The notes under the pieces: model-generated
Database searches by the model: none
What the model saw: only the letters and a program-made list of their open reading frames with translations
What the model was told of the DNA's origin: nothing
Assembly (NCBI GenBank): GCA_049305865.1
Contig: JBAQPP010000027.1
Location: 1 to 24,152 of the forward strand
Reading direction: 5' to 3'
Source of the DNA: UBA6263 sp049305865
GTDB lineage: Bacteria; Patescibacteriota; Gracilibacteria; Absconditabacterales; Absconditicoccaceae
DNA length: 24,152 nt
Translations under genes and position numbers: made by a program
Part shown: piece after piece, positions 1-15,605 of the stretch
How positions within the stretch are numbered: position 1 is the stretch's first letter
How the letters are laid out: each line of letters begins with the position of its first letter

Positions 1-3000
1 GAAACAGAAGCAACAAGTGTAACAGTATATGCAAGAGCAAAGGATGCAAACTGAGCAGTAAGTACATGTTTGAGTAGTGCATGAACATGGAATAATGTAG
101 CTCCTACAATCACGCCAGTGAGTGCAACTATATCAGAATGTAGTCCTATAAGTTTGGTATGAAATGCAACAGATCCAGGTTGACCAGCAATAGCTACTAG
201 TAGTTATGTATGGTATAATAATAATACATGTACAACTCATCTATATACATGACAGACATATTCTCCTACATCCAATATAGTTTCCACAAATACGTATTAT
301 TACAAAGCATTTGACGCTCAAGGATTGTGGTGAGCGTGTACTATATCTACATGAATATGGACAAATATACCATTAACAGCAAATAGTTTTACATATTGAA
401 CAGATATCTCATCATGAGCTAAGACATTTAGCTGGAGAGCATTATCAGCTGCAGCAGCATGAAGTTGTGAAACCATAACAGCAACATTACAGACTGACTG
501 ACTCAAATGATTTTGTGGAATATCAGCAACTGATATAACATATACTCCAAAGCCAAATCAGACTTGAACTGATTCTTGTACCATCACAATAACTGATTGA
601 GAGTCACCAAGAGATAGAACAGTAACAGTAAATAATATAGAAACTACAGTTCCTGTAATTACAATTACCAATCCAAATACTAGCCGAGCGACTGGTAAAA
701 TCATCACAGCTATCACAGATCATTGAACATTATTTATGACCACATGATCAACAGATCCGACATGTAATGCTACTAGAAATTTTATAACGTATTCTTCTAC
801 ATTATTTACAAGCGAATCTGATAACTGAAAATATGTATGTTACAAAGCAGTAGATAGCGTATGAAATACAAATTATTCTTGATCCAATGCTATAGCATGA
901 ATAGATACGACAGCGCCAACTCCCAATATGATAGCAGAGCCAGCATATACATCATGAGTAAGTAATACAATAAGTAGCACGACGGTGACAGATGGTTGAG
1001 TATGATGAGTACAATATGAATTCTGTATTAATACAGGTAACAATACAACATCATGTTTGACGACTTGATTGACTATAAATAACCGAATAAACTTTACTTG
1101 ATTAGTCAATTCGCAGGTCTATTATTATTTTGTAAGATCCAAAGATTGATTATGAAATAATTCTAGTTGGAGTACAAGTACAAGTTCAATTCAAGATAGT
1201 GAATCTCCATCTACATCTATGATATCCACAGCAGCATGAAATCGACAAAATGGAGACTTTTCCATAACATTTACAGATACAGATAATTGAGCGTTATCAT
1301 CATGTTTTTATAAGACATTAGATACCTGAGCAGTATGATGAAATATACAAAGAGTTAGAAGTTGTAATCAAACTTGAACAATAGCTCAATCAACTTTGTG
1401 TCCAACAAATGCAGAAGATAGCTGTATAGTACAGTGATATTCTATAGATGCAGCTGGTAATGTATCAAATATGGTTACAAAAAATTTCTTTATAGATACG
1501 ACGCCTCCTTCAGCTATTTTTACAGGTATGACGCCAAGTAATGTCATATTTACATGAGATACGCTCCAAACAGAAGTTCTTATAACAGAAAATAATCTTA
1601 TAAATGCTGATTGGATATGGAGTGGGACAACATATAATATCTTAGATACAGGACTGCTTTCATTATATAATTTTGATAATAATGCAGCTTTGTGAGAAAA
1701 TTCTAGCATCGTAAAAGATGCTTCAATGTATAAAAATACATGAACAGTAGTATGAGCAACAATAACATCAAATTGAAAATATGGAACTGCTTATAATTTT
1801 GATGGTATAAACGATTATATACAAACAAATAATAATTTATTTATATCCTGAGATCAAACGTATGCTGTTCGGGTAAAGCCAGCTATAATAGACTGATGAT
1901 TAAAGTGAATATTAACTACACATAATTATTCTATAACCTCCAATTTGGGTATAAATATGGTTTGAGATAAAGCAACTATTTCCATAGGTTATACAGACTG
2001 AACAAGAGAATATAGTACAAAACAAAGCAATTATTCTATCCCTGCTAATATTTGGACTAATATTGTTCTTTCATATGTAAATCAAACAAATTCAATAAAT
2101 TTATATATAAATTGAAATTTAGATAGTAGTTGGAATTTAAATAAAACAGTAAAATTTACTCCAGAAAAAGTTTTAGTTGGACAACGATCTAATAGTTACA
2201 TAGGTAACTATGTGTTTAGTGGTATTATAGATGAATTCCGTATTTATAACCGTGCTCTATCTACTTGAGAAGTAGCTATGCTTTATCAAACCAATCTTAC
2301 AAAAATATTACCACATAAACGAATATTTACAAATACTGTTAATCAGCTAGAAGAATGACCTAAAACATTTTGATTTAATCTTGGTGATGTAGTAAATTAT
2401 ACAAATACATGAAGTAGATATATTGAAAAATGGACATATGTTTATGGTGATTGAACTGGTCAAGTCGCGCCCACGCCAGTTAGTGATGGATGATTGTTAG
2501 ATACGACATATAAAAAAGCTTGGATATCTGGTGATACAAGTTGAGAAATTCTTATAATGTCTGGTATGACTACCATCCAATCTTCATGAGCATCATGGGA
2601 TGGATCATTACTAGGACCATCATTGATACCTGCTGAAAGCCCACAAGCTGCACAAATTTGAACTGGTGGTATTTCACAATTTACAACAGTCTATAAAACA
2701 GTCGAAGTATGATCTACTTGAACAAGTCTGATTGCTAGTTGATGAAACTTTAACCTTTCAGTAAAAGTTGCAGATGTAAATTCAGGTACAGAGATTGCAG
2801 TATATAGATCTTCTGATAATTGAGCTAGTTGGGATTTAAATAGCCCACAAACTACTTGTATCATAGACGCTGATCTCTTGTGTAATTTTGAGTCAGATCA
2901 TCTAAGTTCATTTACGTTCCTTTGATCTCTATCTACATTCTATATAGAAAATGATGCAATATATATAAATACAGGTAGAGTAACTCTAAATAACTATGCT

Positions 3001-6000
3001 CCCAAAGCAAAACAAATGAGATTTTCAAATAATTGATCTACTCGATCATGATTAGTTACTTATGCTACTACATATCAACGGAATATGTTTACTTTAGCTA
3101 CCAATTCTTGATATCAACCAAGGACAGTATATGCAAGATTTTATAGTTGACTAATATATTCTGGTACTAGTGATACGATTATCTGAGATACAATATCACC
3201 AACAGTAACTACTCCAGTTCTGGTTGGTTGAACATATAGTGGCATATATTATAGTTCATCACATGGCAATATATGGGCTGCGAGTAGGATAGCAGATACT
3301 ACAGCTATAAATACTTGATCTTGTGGTCTTTATTACCAGAGTGCAGGATATAATACAATCAATTATGTTTATACTGGAGGTCTACATTATTGTTATACTA
3401 CTGGTGCTGGTCCAGTTACATTCAATAGTTTATATTCTTTTGCTATAAATATTCAGGCAGTAGATAAGGCTGGTAGTGCAACTATTTCGTCCACTGGAAC
3501 TTTTTATAGAGATGATACTTGACCAGTCTGTACTATATTTGTCAATAGCTGAGCAACTTATACATCTACTGGTCTAGTTGATTTATATGTATATTGTACA
3601 GATTATTATACTACTCAATTTTTAGATCAGATTTGATGAGTATGATCTTTTAGAATATGATATTGAGAAGATAGTTGAAAACTCAGTTATACTGACGATT
3701 ATTATCCTGTATGAGAATGACATCTTTATCTAGTTACATGATTTCAACTGAGTGATGGAATATGACTCAAGACTGTATATATACAATGAGATGATTATTT
3801 ATGAAATGATTGAGCTATTTCTTCAGATGATATTACAGTTGTAGACCCTACTGTAGTTTATACTTGATATATAAGCTCATGAACTACATGAAATAATTGA
3901 TTAACATTATATTACAAATGAACAATAGATATTAGAGCAAACGTAGATCATATAGGTACCGGTACACGGACATGTGAATATAAAACATGATGATCTTCAT
4001 GGGCAGTAGCAACTTATTCATGAACAAGTTCATCATGATATTGTTACAAGACATGATTAAGTTATACATCAGATATTAATATAATATTTAGAGCCTGACT
4101 CATATCCCAGATACCCACTGTTTGAATCACATGAGCATATATCTATGATGCAACTCCACCAACTGGTTGATCATTCTATATAAACAGCAATGCTACATAT
4201 ACAAATAGCACATGAGTTACCCTGACAAGTATTGATTGTGGATCAGATTGATGAGTATGATGAATCCAAATGGCATTTGGAAATAGTACTAATCCATGAT
4301 CAAATCGACAATCATGTAGTTCTTCCATATCACATACATTGTCAGTATGAGATGCGACAAAGACCGTATATATGAGATTTCGCGATGCTTTATGAAATAT
4401 AACAACAAGTGATGTAACAGATAATATTATCTTAGACACCACACCAGCACAAGTCTTTACAGCAGTTATATATGCTTGAATTACTTGAAATAACTGATCG
4501 ACATTGTACTATAGATGAACATGAAATATCTGGTCTCCAGTCAGTGATACTGTAGGTGTATCTTGATCTACATGTGAATATACTACATGAAGTCTACGAG
4601 CACCGGCTATTTATTCTGGTAGTGCGACTGTTTGATATTGTCTCAAGACATGACTGAGCTATACGTCCAATATTACTATAAACTTCCGTGTGCGTGATGT
4701 TGCAAACAATCTTTCGACATGAATATCCTCAACATATATTTATGATGTAACGGCTCCTACGATTATATTTACATGAACGACACCATCACATAATACAACG
4801 GGTACTGTAAATAATTTCAAATCACAATTACAGATCACAGAAAATGGAATCTGATTGAATCAATTTAGATATACTTGGAATGGTCAGACTTATTGAGTTT
4901 ATGATTCTGGCTTAGTATTGATGTACAATTTTGACAATGTATCAGCTTTATGAGAAAATTCTACTACAGTAAAAGATGCTTCTCAATACGCAAATAACTG
5001 AACAGTATATAATGGGGCTACATGGACTTGAAACGGTAAATATATCTGAGCATATGTATTTAATGGTAGTACAAATTATATTAGAACATTATCCTGATTA
5101 ACAACAATAAATTGAATAACAGTCGGAGCTTGGATTAACCCTAAAAATCCTGCCTATAGAACTTTATTGAGAATATGAGATCAAGTATGAACAACATGAT
5201 TCCATTGGTTATATTTACAAAACAATATAACATGGCAATATACAAATGGTACAAATGCCATTTCAAAAAGTGCTTCGTATACATTTACTCCCGATGTTCG
5301 ATACCATATATTAGTTAGTCATGATTATACAAGTAAAGAAATAAAATATTATGTAAATGGTATTTTGGCAGGGACTCAAACACATGTAGATACTGCATTG
5401 CCAATCGCAAATAAACAAACTACTATATGAGCTTATGTTTCAGGCGACTGACCTTTTTCTTGATTAATAGATGAGGTTCGTATTTACAATCGTGTACTTA
5501 CAACTTGAGAAATAGATCTGCTTTATAGATCAAACTTAAATAAGTTTTCTACATCACAACGGTTGTTTACAGATGATAGGATGTGTATGGTCAACTGATC
5601 TTATAACTATACATGATATGCATCAGATTGATTGAGTAATAATTATTCTACAGGTAGAAAATACAACATAGCAATACCTACTTATGCATGATGAACTCCA
5701 TGGTGAATCAATTTATGAACCGTCGGTGCATGATGAAGTGCATATACTCTTTCATGACAATTTACATGATACTTCCAAGTACAAGATGATAGGTGAACAA
5801 CTTGATGGTATACTACTATACAATTACCATGATCTCTCCCTTGAACCACTCTAAGTTGAACAAGCAATCCAAGTTTTTCTATAGCTACATCTAATATAGA
5901 ATTTAGATCCAATACATGAGTAGCCAATCTGATCGCTTGAACCTCAACTACTTGAGTGTATATCAGTGGAGGTATCATAAATTACAGTACATTCCCATGA

Positions 6001-6153
6001 TCAAAACAATATATAATGAGAGACAAATCAAGTAATCCATATAGTTGTCCTACGGGTACATATGGTAATATGCCTTGGATAAAAGTAAATATACCAGCTC
6101 GACAAAATCCCAATACTTATAGTGGTACACTGACATTTGATATAGTACAGTAG
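1..6153 (+). CDS. Giant secreted/surface protein with two LamG-like lectin modules and Ig-like repeats (5' end outside window; UGA = Gly)
   Basis: Frame 1 is open for 2050 codons up to TAG at 6151 if TGA is read as Gly, with no TAA or TAG inside. Well over 100 TGA codons fall at expected Gly sites, for example in the LamG ending IDEFRIYNRALSTGEV (about residues 743-758), where the G is TGA. Two LamG/concanavalin A-like modules are visible, about residues 553-766 and 1640-1844. They share a YNFDN-ALGENS start, a VKDAS motif and an IDE-RIYNR end. Between and around them are Ig-like modules joined by linkers of the DTTPP, DATPP and DVTAP kind. One roughly 95-residue module is present twice (about 1294-1387 and 1491-1585; shared motif KTGLSYTS). 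The composition is rich in Ser, Thr, Asn, Tyr and Gly with scattered Cys, typical of an exported adhesin. No C-terminal membrane anchor is seen; the end is YSGTLTFDIVQ. Inference: attachment to a host cell or polysaccharide. The signal peptide would lie upstream of the window. Confidence 0.9.
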
Positions 6154-6217
6154 AAATAATATAATATTTAATTTGCTGATCCTAACCTGATCATAACGGG
6201 TAATAGAAGACCCACAA

Positions 6218-6249
6218 AACCTCATGCCAATCGGTGTGAGGTTTTTCGT
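6218..6249 (+). terminator. Rho-independent terminator of the LamG gene
   Basis: The arm aacctcatgcc pairs with ggtgtgaggtt (one G-U) around a short loop and is followed by a T-rich run. It lies about 65 bases after the TAG stop. Confidence 0.8.
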
Positions 6250-6346
6250 TTTAAATAATTATGGTTATACTCTTTGTTGTACTCAGAGTGACAGTTATAT
6301 TCTTCACTGTACTATACGTTACATTCAGAATTACAGTTAGAACTAT

Positions 6347-6387
6347 GTCATCTCGACCGCAGTGGAGAGATCTCTTCGCTATGGTCG
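6347..6387 (+). repeat. GTCATCTCGACC-type intergenic repeat (Bacteroidota-like)
   Basis: The motif gtcatctcgaccgcagtgg followed by agagatctcttcgctatggtcg forms an imperfect inverted repeat (cgacc...ggtcg). From memory it resembles the GTCAT-TCGACCGAAGTGGAGA-ATCTC elements dispersed in Bacteroidota intergenic regions. Similar degenerate pieces (cagagtgacagt, cattcagaattacagtt) lie just upstream. It sits next to the T9SS-tail gene and is more GC-rich than the surrounding DNA. Confidence 0.5.
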
Positions 6388-6408
6388 TAATCACATTTTT
6401 AAATAATA

Positions 6409-6437
6409 AAAAAATCTCCGGACAAAACGCCGGAGAC
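6409..6437 (-). terminator. Terminator of the C10 protease gene
   Basis: A 7-bp GC-rich stem (tctccgg / ccggaga) has an 8-base loop and, on the minus strand, is followed by a T run. It begins about 24 bases after the TAA of the minus-strand gene. Confidence 0.85.
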
Positions 6438-6460
6438 TTTATATTCCAATTAAGGATTGA

Positions 6461-9400
6461 TTAGCGAGTTATTATTATTTTTTTGACCACATTCATTTTG
6501 AATCCTATAATGTGTACAAAATACACACCTGGACACAATTGACTATAGTCAAACTTTGTATTTTCATCAGGCTTCTGACTCCTAGAAATTAATTTTCCCA
6601 TTTGGTCAAGAAGTATAACTTCCGACAAAGGCTCAGACGACAAGGGCTCAGAGGACTTGATAAAGAATACCCCATTGCTGGGGTTAGGATAGATATTTAT
6701 TTTACTGTTTTCTATATCATCTACACCGACAGTATTGTCAACATGGATGCTCAATGGTTGAGATAAACTACTCTCTCCGCAAGCATTTACAGCTCGCACG
6801 CTCAGACTTGCTTGTCCAAGCGCACCACTCCAAGTAACGATAATGTCTATCCCATTACCAGATATTGTGCCCATACTAGATGGTTCCAATACCCAGATAT
6901 AGTCGTCAGCATTAGCTACAGTACTTGTGCTGTATTCACTCGTAGTTACATGATACAGATCCACAGTATCTGGCCCTACTGGTATTGTAGGGGTTGATGG
7001 TAGAGGATTGACTGTTACTATGACCCAGTCGCTTACAGTGTTGACACCGTCATTTACTACAACAGTATAGGTAGTAGTAATCGTCGGATAAACGACAGGA
7101 TTATGAATATTTGACGTAAATCCGACTGGATTACTTGTCCATGCATATGTATAAGATCCAGATCCTCCTGATGCGATTGCATCCAGTTGAGAACTATTGC
7201 TTTCACATATTTCATCAGGGCTTGCAACGGCTGTTACATCTAATGGTCCACCACTAATAGTAATCCAAACTTGATCGTTTCCGGTACACCCACTCACAGC
7301 ATCAGTTACTGTTAATGTAAACTGTATTGACGATGTAAGATTGACTGTAGTCGGATTCTGAATATTTGGATTAACCAACATGTTTGCTGGTTCCCAGTGA
7401 TATGTATAACTTCCACTTCCATTACTAGCACTACCATTTAATATTGTTGAAGTGCCATATGGAATGCTTTGGTCGTTACCAGCATTTGCTGTTACATAAT
7501 TTATAGTTACAGCGAGTGTTCTAGATGTGCCATTTCCACAAGCATTAGAAGGAGTAACAGAGATGTTACCACTAGTAGCGCCTATGGTGACAGTGATAGA
7601 GTTGCTACCTTGTCCATTGCTAATCGTTGATCCAGTAGGTACGGTCCAGGTGTATGTGACACCGGAAACATTCGTAACTGAATAAATTTGAGTAGAGTTT
7701 TGACAAGGAGTCGACGACCCCGTAATTGTACTAGGTTGAGCTGGCACATTACAGGCTTCGTAAGCTCCTATATCTATTACTCCATTAAACCTTGGATTAC
7801 CTCCTAGATCTAGAGCAGGCAATAAATCACCTACTCCAGTACTATCACCGGCATTGATGCACGGTGAAGTAGATTGTAATTGCCAGTTGGCATTTAGCCC
7901 ATCGTATCCAGTACCAGAACCTCCAGATGGAGATATATAAATAGGATTAAGTTCTATATTGTTGGCGTAATTGCCAACAGTGTAGTTACTTCCAGCACCT
8001 GGACCACCAAACCCAGCTATTCCGTTTTGTACGTCACAGTGGTTAAATATAGGATCACAATCCGTCGTTTCCAACGAAATCTGACTTCCATTTGGAGCTG
8101 TATTACCATATAAAATGGTATTTTTAAATACAGGGTTAGAACCATACATTATCCTTACACCTCCACCATAATCTGGTTCAGAGTTGTTTGATATAGTATT
8201 ATTTAGGAGCGTGGGATTAGAGTTTGTGGTGATATATATTGCGCTTCTCGTATTGTTTGCAAACAAATTATCTACTATGTTCGCAGAACAACTTGCAATA
8301 TATAATCCACCACCCTTGCCACCAGAGCCTATAGTAGCATTATTACAAAATTTGTTGCCAGTTATTGTAGGACTACCAAACATAAGAGCTCCGCCAGCAC
8401 CATTAATTGCTTGATTATTATGGATTATATTTTCTGTAAATAGAATATTATTTACATCATTAAAATAAAATCCACCACCGTCGATATTTGATACATTCCC
8501 ATGTATGTCGTTTTTGCTTATTATGGATGATAAAGTATAAATAAACCCTACATAACCTGCCGCTCCCTTAATTTCAGCATGATTATTGTAGATTTCCGTA
8601 TTAGTGATATTAATAGGTTGATTCCATACAGAAACACCACCACCATAACCATTTGTTTGTCCTGTAGAACTATTATAACTGCCAGCATCGTTATTATTTA
8701 TCTTACAATGATCTATAACAACCTTGCCATAGGCTTGACAAAATATCCCATGCTGATCACTATACTCTACTTGAGTATAGATTAGTTTGGAACTATCATT
8801 GTCTGACATCACTTCACCGTTCATGTGAGTATTATCCCACTTGATACCAAGCCATCCATCAGTTGTATCTACAGCTGTAAATTTAACATAGCTGTTAGTT
8901 GTGCCTGTAGACGTAAGCTTCCCCCAGATTTGCAACTTACAGTTTTCTGCAAAATTGATTGTAGCTCCAGCATTTACTGTCAATGATATGGCGTCCGGAA
9001 CGGCAACATTAGTTGATTTAGTTACGTTGCCTGACCATGTGGTATTGGTAATCAATGTAGAACCATCATTGGGTTTAATCCCTACGATGGCGTGTTGATT
9101 ACTCGTGAAGTTGAAGCCTCCCGGTGTGATTGCTGTTAAAGCAAAATATCCATTATATGAACCTCCCCAACCCCAGTTGAAGTGGTACATATTAGAAGCG
9201 TCAACTCCATCACACACCCAGGCGTGGGATCCAACTCCATCACCCCGGTAATAAACCGGGCGATTGTTAGTTAGTTCTCCTTGGATAAGTGAATTCCATT
9301 GCGTAGTTGTGTAATATTGACTCTCTACATATTGTATTGTAGAGTAGGCCGCTTTAAAGTAATTGACCAGCGCCCTTGTCATCGGGTCGCTGTCGCTCGA

Positions 9401-10186
9401 GTAGCCTACACCGGTACTACCGGGGCCCCACATACTCCGACAAGATACAGCAGTCTGGTACATTATATTCGATATATCTGTGTTCGATGTAGAGATACTA
9501 TTGGGCATATTGGCCCAATTATAAGTAGTAGTACCAAAATTAGCCCCAGTGTATGGGTAAGATCCCCATTGGTAACCATAGCTCCCCAAGCCTTGACTTG
9601 GATAGTTATGATACTTTAGGATTTGAGACATGGCTGTCGCTACACAGCCTGCCCATACGTGGCCGCCAGGGCCAGCTGCATCAGTTGGGCACATTTCATT
9701 ATATGGCCATCCCTGGTCCCATAGAGTTGTTAGTAACGGCGGCACAACAGTTGTTGTCCCTCTCATACCTTTGTCATCAATTAGGCTTTGCCATTGAGAA
9801 GAGATCCCATCTGTAGCAGGGATGTTATTTTCTGCTACAAATTTAACCTGATTTTCATAGGACTTCATCTGTCCCCAAAAGTTATTACCTCTGGTTGTGT
9901 CAGCTTCATCTTGAGGAAATGCCCCTTCAGTACTATAGCCTAGAATCGGTATCACCCGATCGTCGTTAGCTACGATTACCCATCCGGATTGATATCCGAA
10001 TATATAATATGCATTTCCTCTGGTATATACCAAAGATATATCAGAAGAACTTACGCGGCTATCAATATTTTTTACAAAATTGAAAGCTACGGTTTGAGCT
10101 TTCTCTACGCTCACAGGAGCGGAAATAGCTACATTGCTAATAGCAAAAGCTAAAAGCAACATTAGAATTGTCATGAACTTTTTCAT
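6461..10186 (-). CDS. C10 (streptopain-like) cysteine protease with beta-helix, Ig-like modules and T9SS sorting tail
   Basis: I start it at the second Met (10186), which gives a classic signal peptide (MKKFMTILMLLLAFAISNVA); the first ATG at 10216 only adds a lysine-rich stretch. Residue numbers are from that start. A Spi/C10 propeptide covers about 20-110. The catalytic region has GCVATAMSQILKYHNYP with nucleophile Cys181, SHAWVCDGVD with His321, and FNWGWGGSYNGYF (about 336-348). A right-handed beta-helix with many N and G turns spans about 390-790 and ends in an IDIGAYE motif (about 800). PKD/Ig-like modules follow at about 820-1150. The last ~75 residues (NIYPNPSNG ... ends VKKIIITR) form a Por/T9SS type A sorting tail. 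There is no TGA among its many Gly codons, Trp is TGG, and GC is about 45% in a sampled line. Both neighbouring genes are TGA-rich and AT-rich. It looks acquired from a Bacteroidota or related FCB donor; its TAA stop keeps it readable under code 25. Confidence 0.93.
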   Translation of the reverse strand: MKKFMTILMLLLAFAISNVAISAPVSVEKAQTVAFNFVKNIDSRVSSSDISLVYTRGNAYYIFGYQSGWVIVANDDRVIPILGYSTEGAFPQDEADTTRGNNFWGQMKSYENQVKFVAENNIPATDGISSQWQSLIDDKGMRGTTTVVPPLLTTLWDQGWPYNEMCPTDAAGPGGHVWAGCVATAMSQILKYHNYPSQGLGSYGYQWGSYPYTGANFGTTTYNWANMPNSISTSNTDISNIMYQTAVSCRSMWGPGSTGVGYSSDSDPMTRALVNYFKAAYSTIQYVESQYYTTTQWNSLIQGELTNNRPVYYRGDGVGSHAWVCDGVDASNMYHFNWGWGGSYNGYFALTAITPGGFNFTSNQHAIVGIKPNDGSTLITNTTWSGNVTKSTNVAVPDAISLTVNAGATINFAENCKLQIWGKLTSTGTTNSYVKFTAVDTTDGWLGIKWDNTHMNGEVMSDNDSSKLIYTQVEYSDQHGIFCQAYGKVVIDHCKINNNDAGSYNSSTGQTNGYGGGVSVWNQPINITNTEIYNNHAEIKGAAGYVGFIYTLSSIISKNDIHGNVSNIDGGGFYFNDVNNILFTENIIHNNQAINGAGGALMFGSPTITGNKFCNNATIGSGGKGGGLYIASCSANIVDNLFANNTRSAIYITTNSNPTLLNNTISNNSEPDYGGGVRIMYGSNPVFKNTILYGNTAPNGSQISLETTDCDPIFNHCDVQNGIAGFGGPGAGSNYTVGNYANNIELNPIYISPSGGSGTGYDGLNANWQLQSTSPCINAGDSTGVGDLLPALDLGGNPRFNGVIDIGAYEACNVPAQPSTITGSSTPCQNSTQIYSVTNVSGVTYTWTVPTGSTISNGQGSNSITVTIGATSGNISVTPSNACGNGTSRTLAVTINYVTANAGNDQSIPYGTSTILNGSASNGSGSYTYHWEPANMLVNPNIQNPTTVNLTSSIQFTLTVTDAVSGCTGNDQVWITISGGPLDVTAVASPDEICESNSSQLDAIASGGSGSYTYAWTSNPVGFTSNIHNPVVYPTITTTYTVVVNDGVNTVSDWVIVTVNPLPSTPTIPVGPDTVDLYHVTTSEYSTSTVANADDYIWVLEPSSMGTISGNGIDIIVTWSGALGQASLSVRAVNACGESSLSQPLSIHVDNTVGVDDIENSKINIYPNPSNGVFFIKSSEPLSSEPLSEVILLDQMGKLISRSQKPDENTKFDYSQLCPGVYFVHIIGFKMNVVKKIIITR

Positions 10187-10529
10187 AGGATTTTTTTTAA
10201 ATTTTTTGTTTAACATTTATTAATTTATTATTTTTCAATTTAGAAAAAAAAATCAAATTTTTATCCTACATTTATTGTAGAGATGACTGTTAAAGACCAG
10301 TTCATATTTGATTTTTTTGTTATATATTTTGTTTGTGTAGTTATACTATATATATATGTTACAAAAAATCAATACATTATTTACAAAATGTCAATATATA
10401 TTAATATTTTGTACTTATATATAATGGACAATAATATATTTGCAAAAGATCAGGTTTTAATTATAAAAAAATTGTTCATATAGACGATTGGACATCAAAA
10501 AAATTCATTTTCGAAAAGATTTTTATGTG

Positions 10530-10545
10530 CCAAAAATATTTTTGG
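10530..10545. repeat. Perfect 16-bp palindrome upstream of the rRNA promoter
   Basis: CCAAAAATATTTTTGG is a perfect inverted repeat centred about 70 bases before the -35 box. It could be a regulator site or simple A/T chance structure. Confidence 0.35.
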
Positions 10546-10603
10546 ACCCAAAAATATTAGAAATACCGCAAGCTATCTGATAAAAAAAAATCGTTAAAAA
10601 GTC

Positions 10604-10631
10604 TTGCAATGGGTGACTAAATTGTTATAAG
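10604..10631 (+). promoter_or_regulatory. Promoter of the rRNA operon
   Basis: TTGCAA, a 16-base spacer and TATAAG lie about 105 bases before the 23S gene. The following leader contains a hairpin (aaaacttt-catg-aaaagtttt) ending in a T run at 10639-10661. Confidence 0.65.
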
Positions 10632-10697
10632 CAACCTACGCAAAACTTTCATGAAAAGTTTTTTTGTTTTGAAACGTTTTGTGTTGATGTAGATAAT

Positions 10698-13687
<2,990 letters not shown>

Positions 13688-13741
13688 TATGAAATCCAAA
13701 ATCAGAAAGAAGTCTGATTTGAAAAAGTTTTCATATCCGAT

Positions 13742-13863
13742 AACGGTGGTGCTGACGCAGCTGGGGGAAATACCTGTTCCCATTCCGAATACAGAAGTCA
13801 AGCCCCATTTGGTCGATGATACTGGCATGATTAGTGCTGGGAAAGTAGATTAGTGCCACCATT
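13742..13863 (+). rRNA. rrf: 5S ribosomal RNA
   Basis: A roughly 120-base RNA lies about 90 bases after 23S. The ends acggtggtgctgac and gccaccatt pair, and the internal motifs cctgttcccattccgaa and gaagtcaagcccc are typical of 5S. It lies between 23S and 16S. Confidence 0.93.
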
Positions 13864-13948
13864 ATTGGATATGGAAGAGATCATTATCAGTTATAACCAA
13901 CCTATTCGAGTAATAGTCAATAAATCAAGTAAGAGATAAAGTATGGAA

Positions 13949-15458
<1,510 letters not shown>

Positions 15459-15533
15459 CAATAAAAAAAAATTACAAGTTATATTCCATCGCTTTATCTC
15501 TTACTTGAAGTATTGATCATAAAAACAACAAAA

Positions 15534-15563
15534 AAACTGTACTTAACTGTACAGGTTTTTTTT
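15534..15563 (+). terminator. Terminator of the rRNA operon
   Basis: The stem ctgtac / gtacag with flanking A/T pairs and a 6-base loop is followed by TTTTTTTT. It lies about 75 bases after 16S, so the transcription unit ends after 16S. Confidence 0.85.
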
Positions 15564-15605
15564 GTTATTGTAAAATTTATTTTATTCTCAATATTAGCTT
15601 ATTAA

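Larger units (their letters stand above)
6154..6460. other. Intergenic region between convergent genes
   Basis: This stretch holds two terminators, one for each flanking gene, and a Bacteroidota-style repeat between them. A short standard-code ORF crosses it, but it overlaps the repeat and the hairpin and has no coding character. I see no gene here. Confidence 0.7.

Noticed and set aside
1..6153. TGA read as Trp (code 4) instead of Gly.
   Set aside because: TGA falls in Gly positions of Walker A, SAM-loop and LamG motifs, and TGG is used separately at conserved Trp sites.
6261..6464. 67-codon + strand ORF in the LamG/C10 intergenic region.
   Set aside because: It runs through the repeat and the minus-strand terminator, and the protein is low-complexity.
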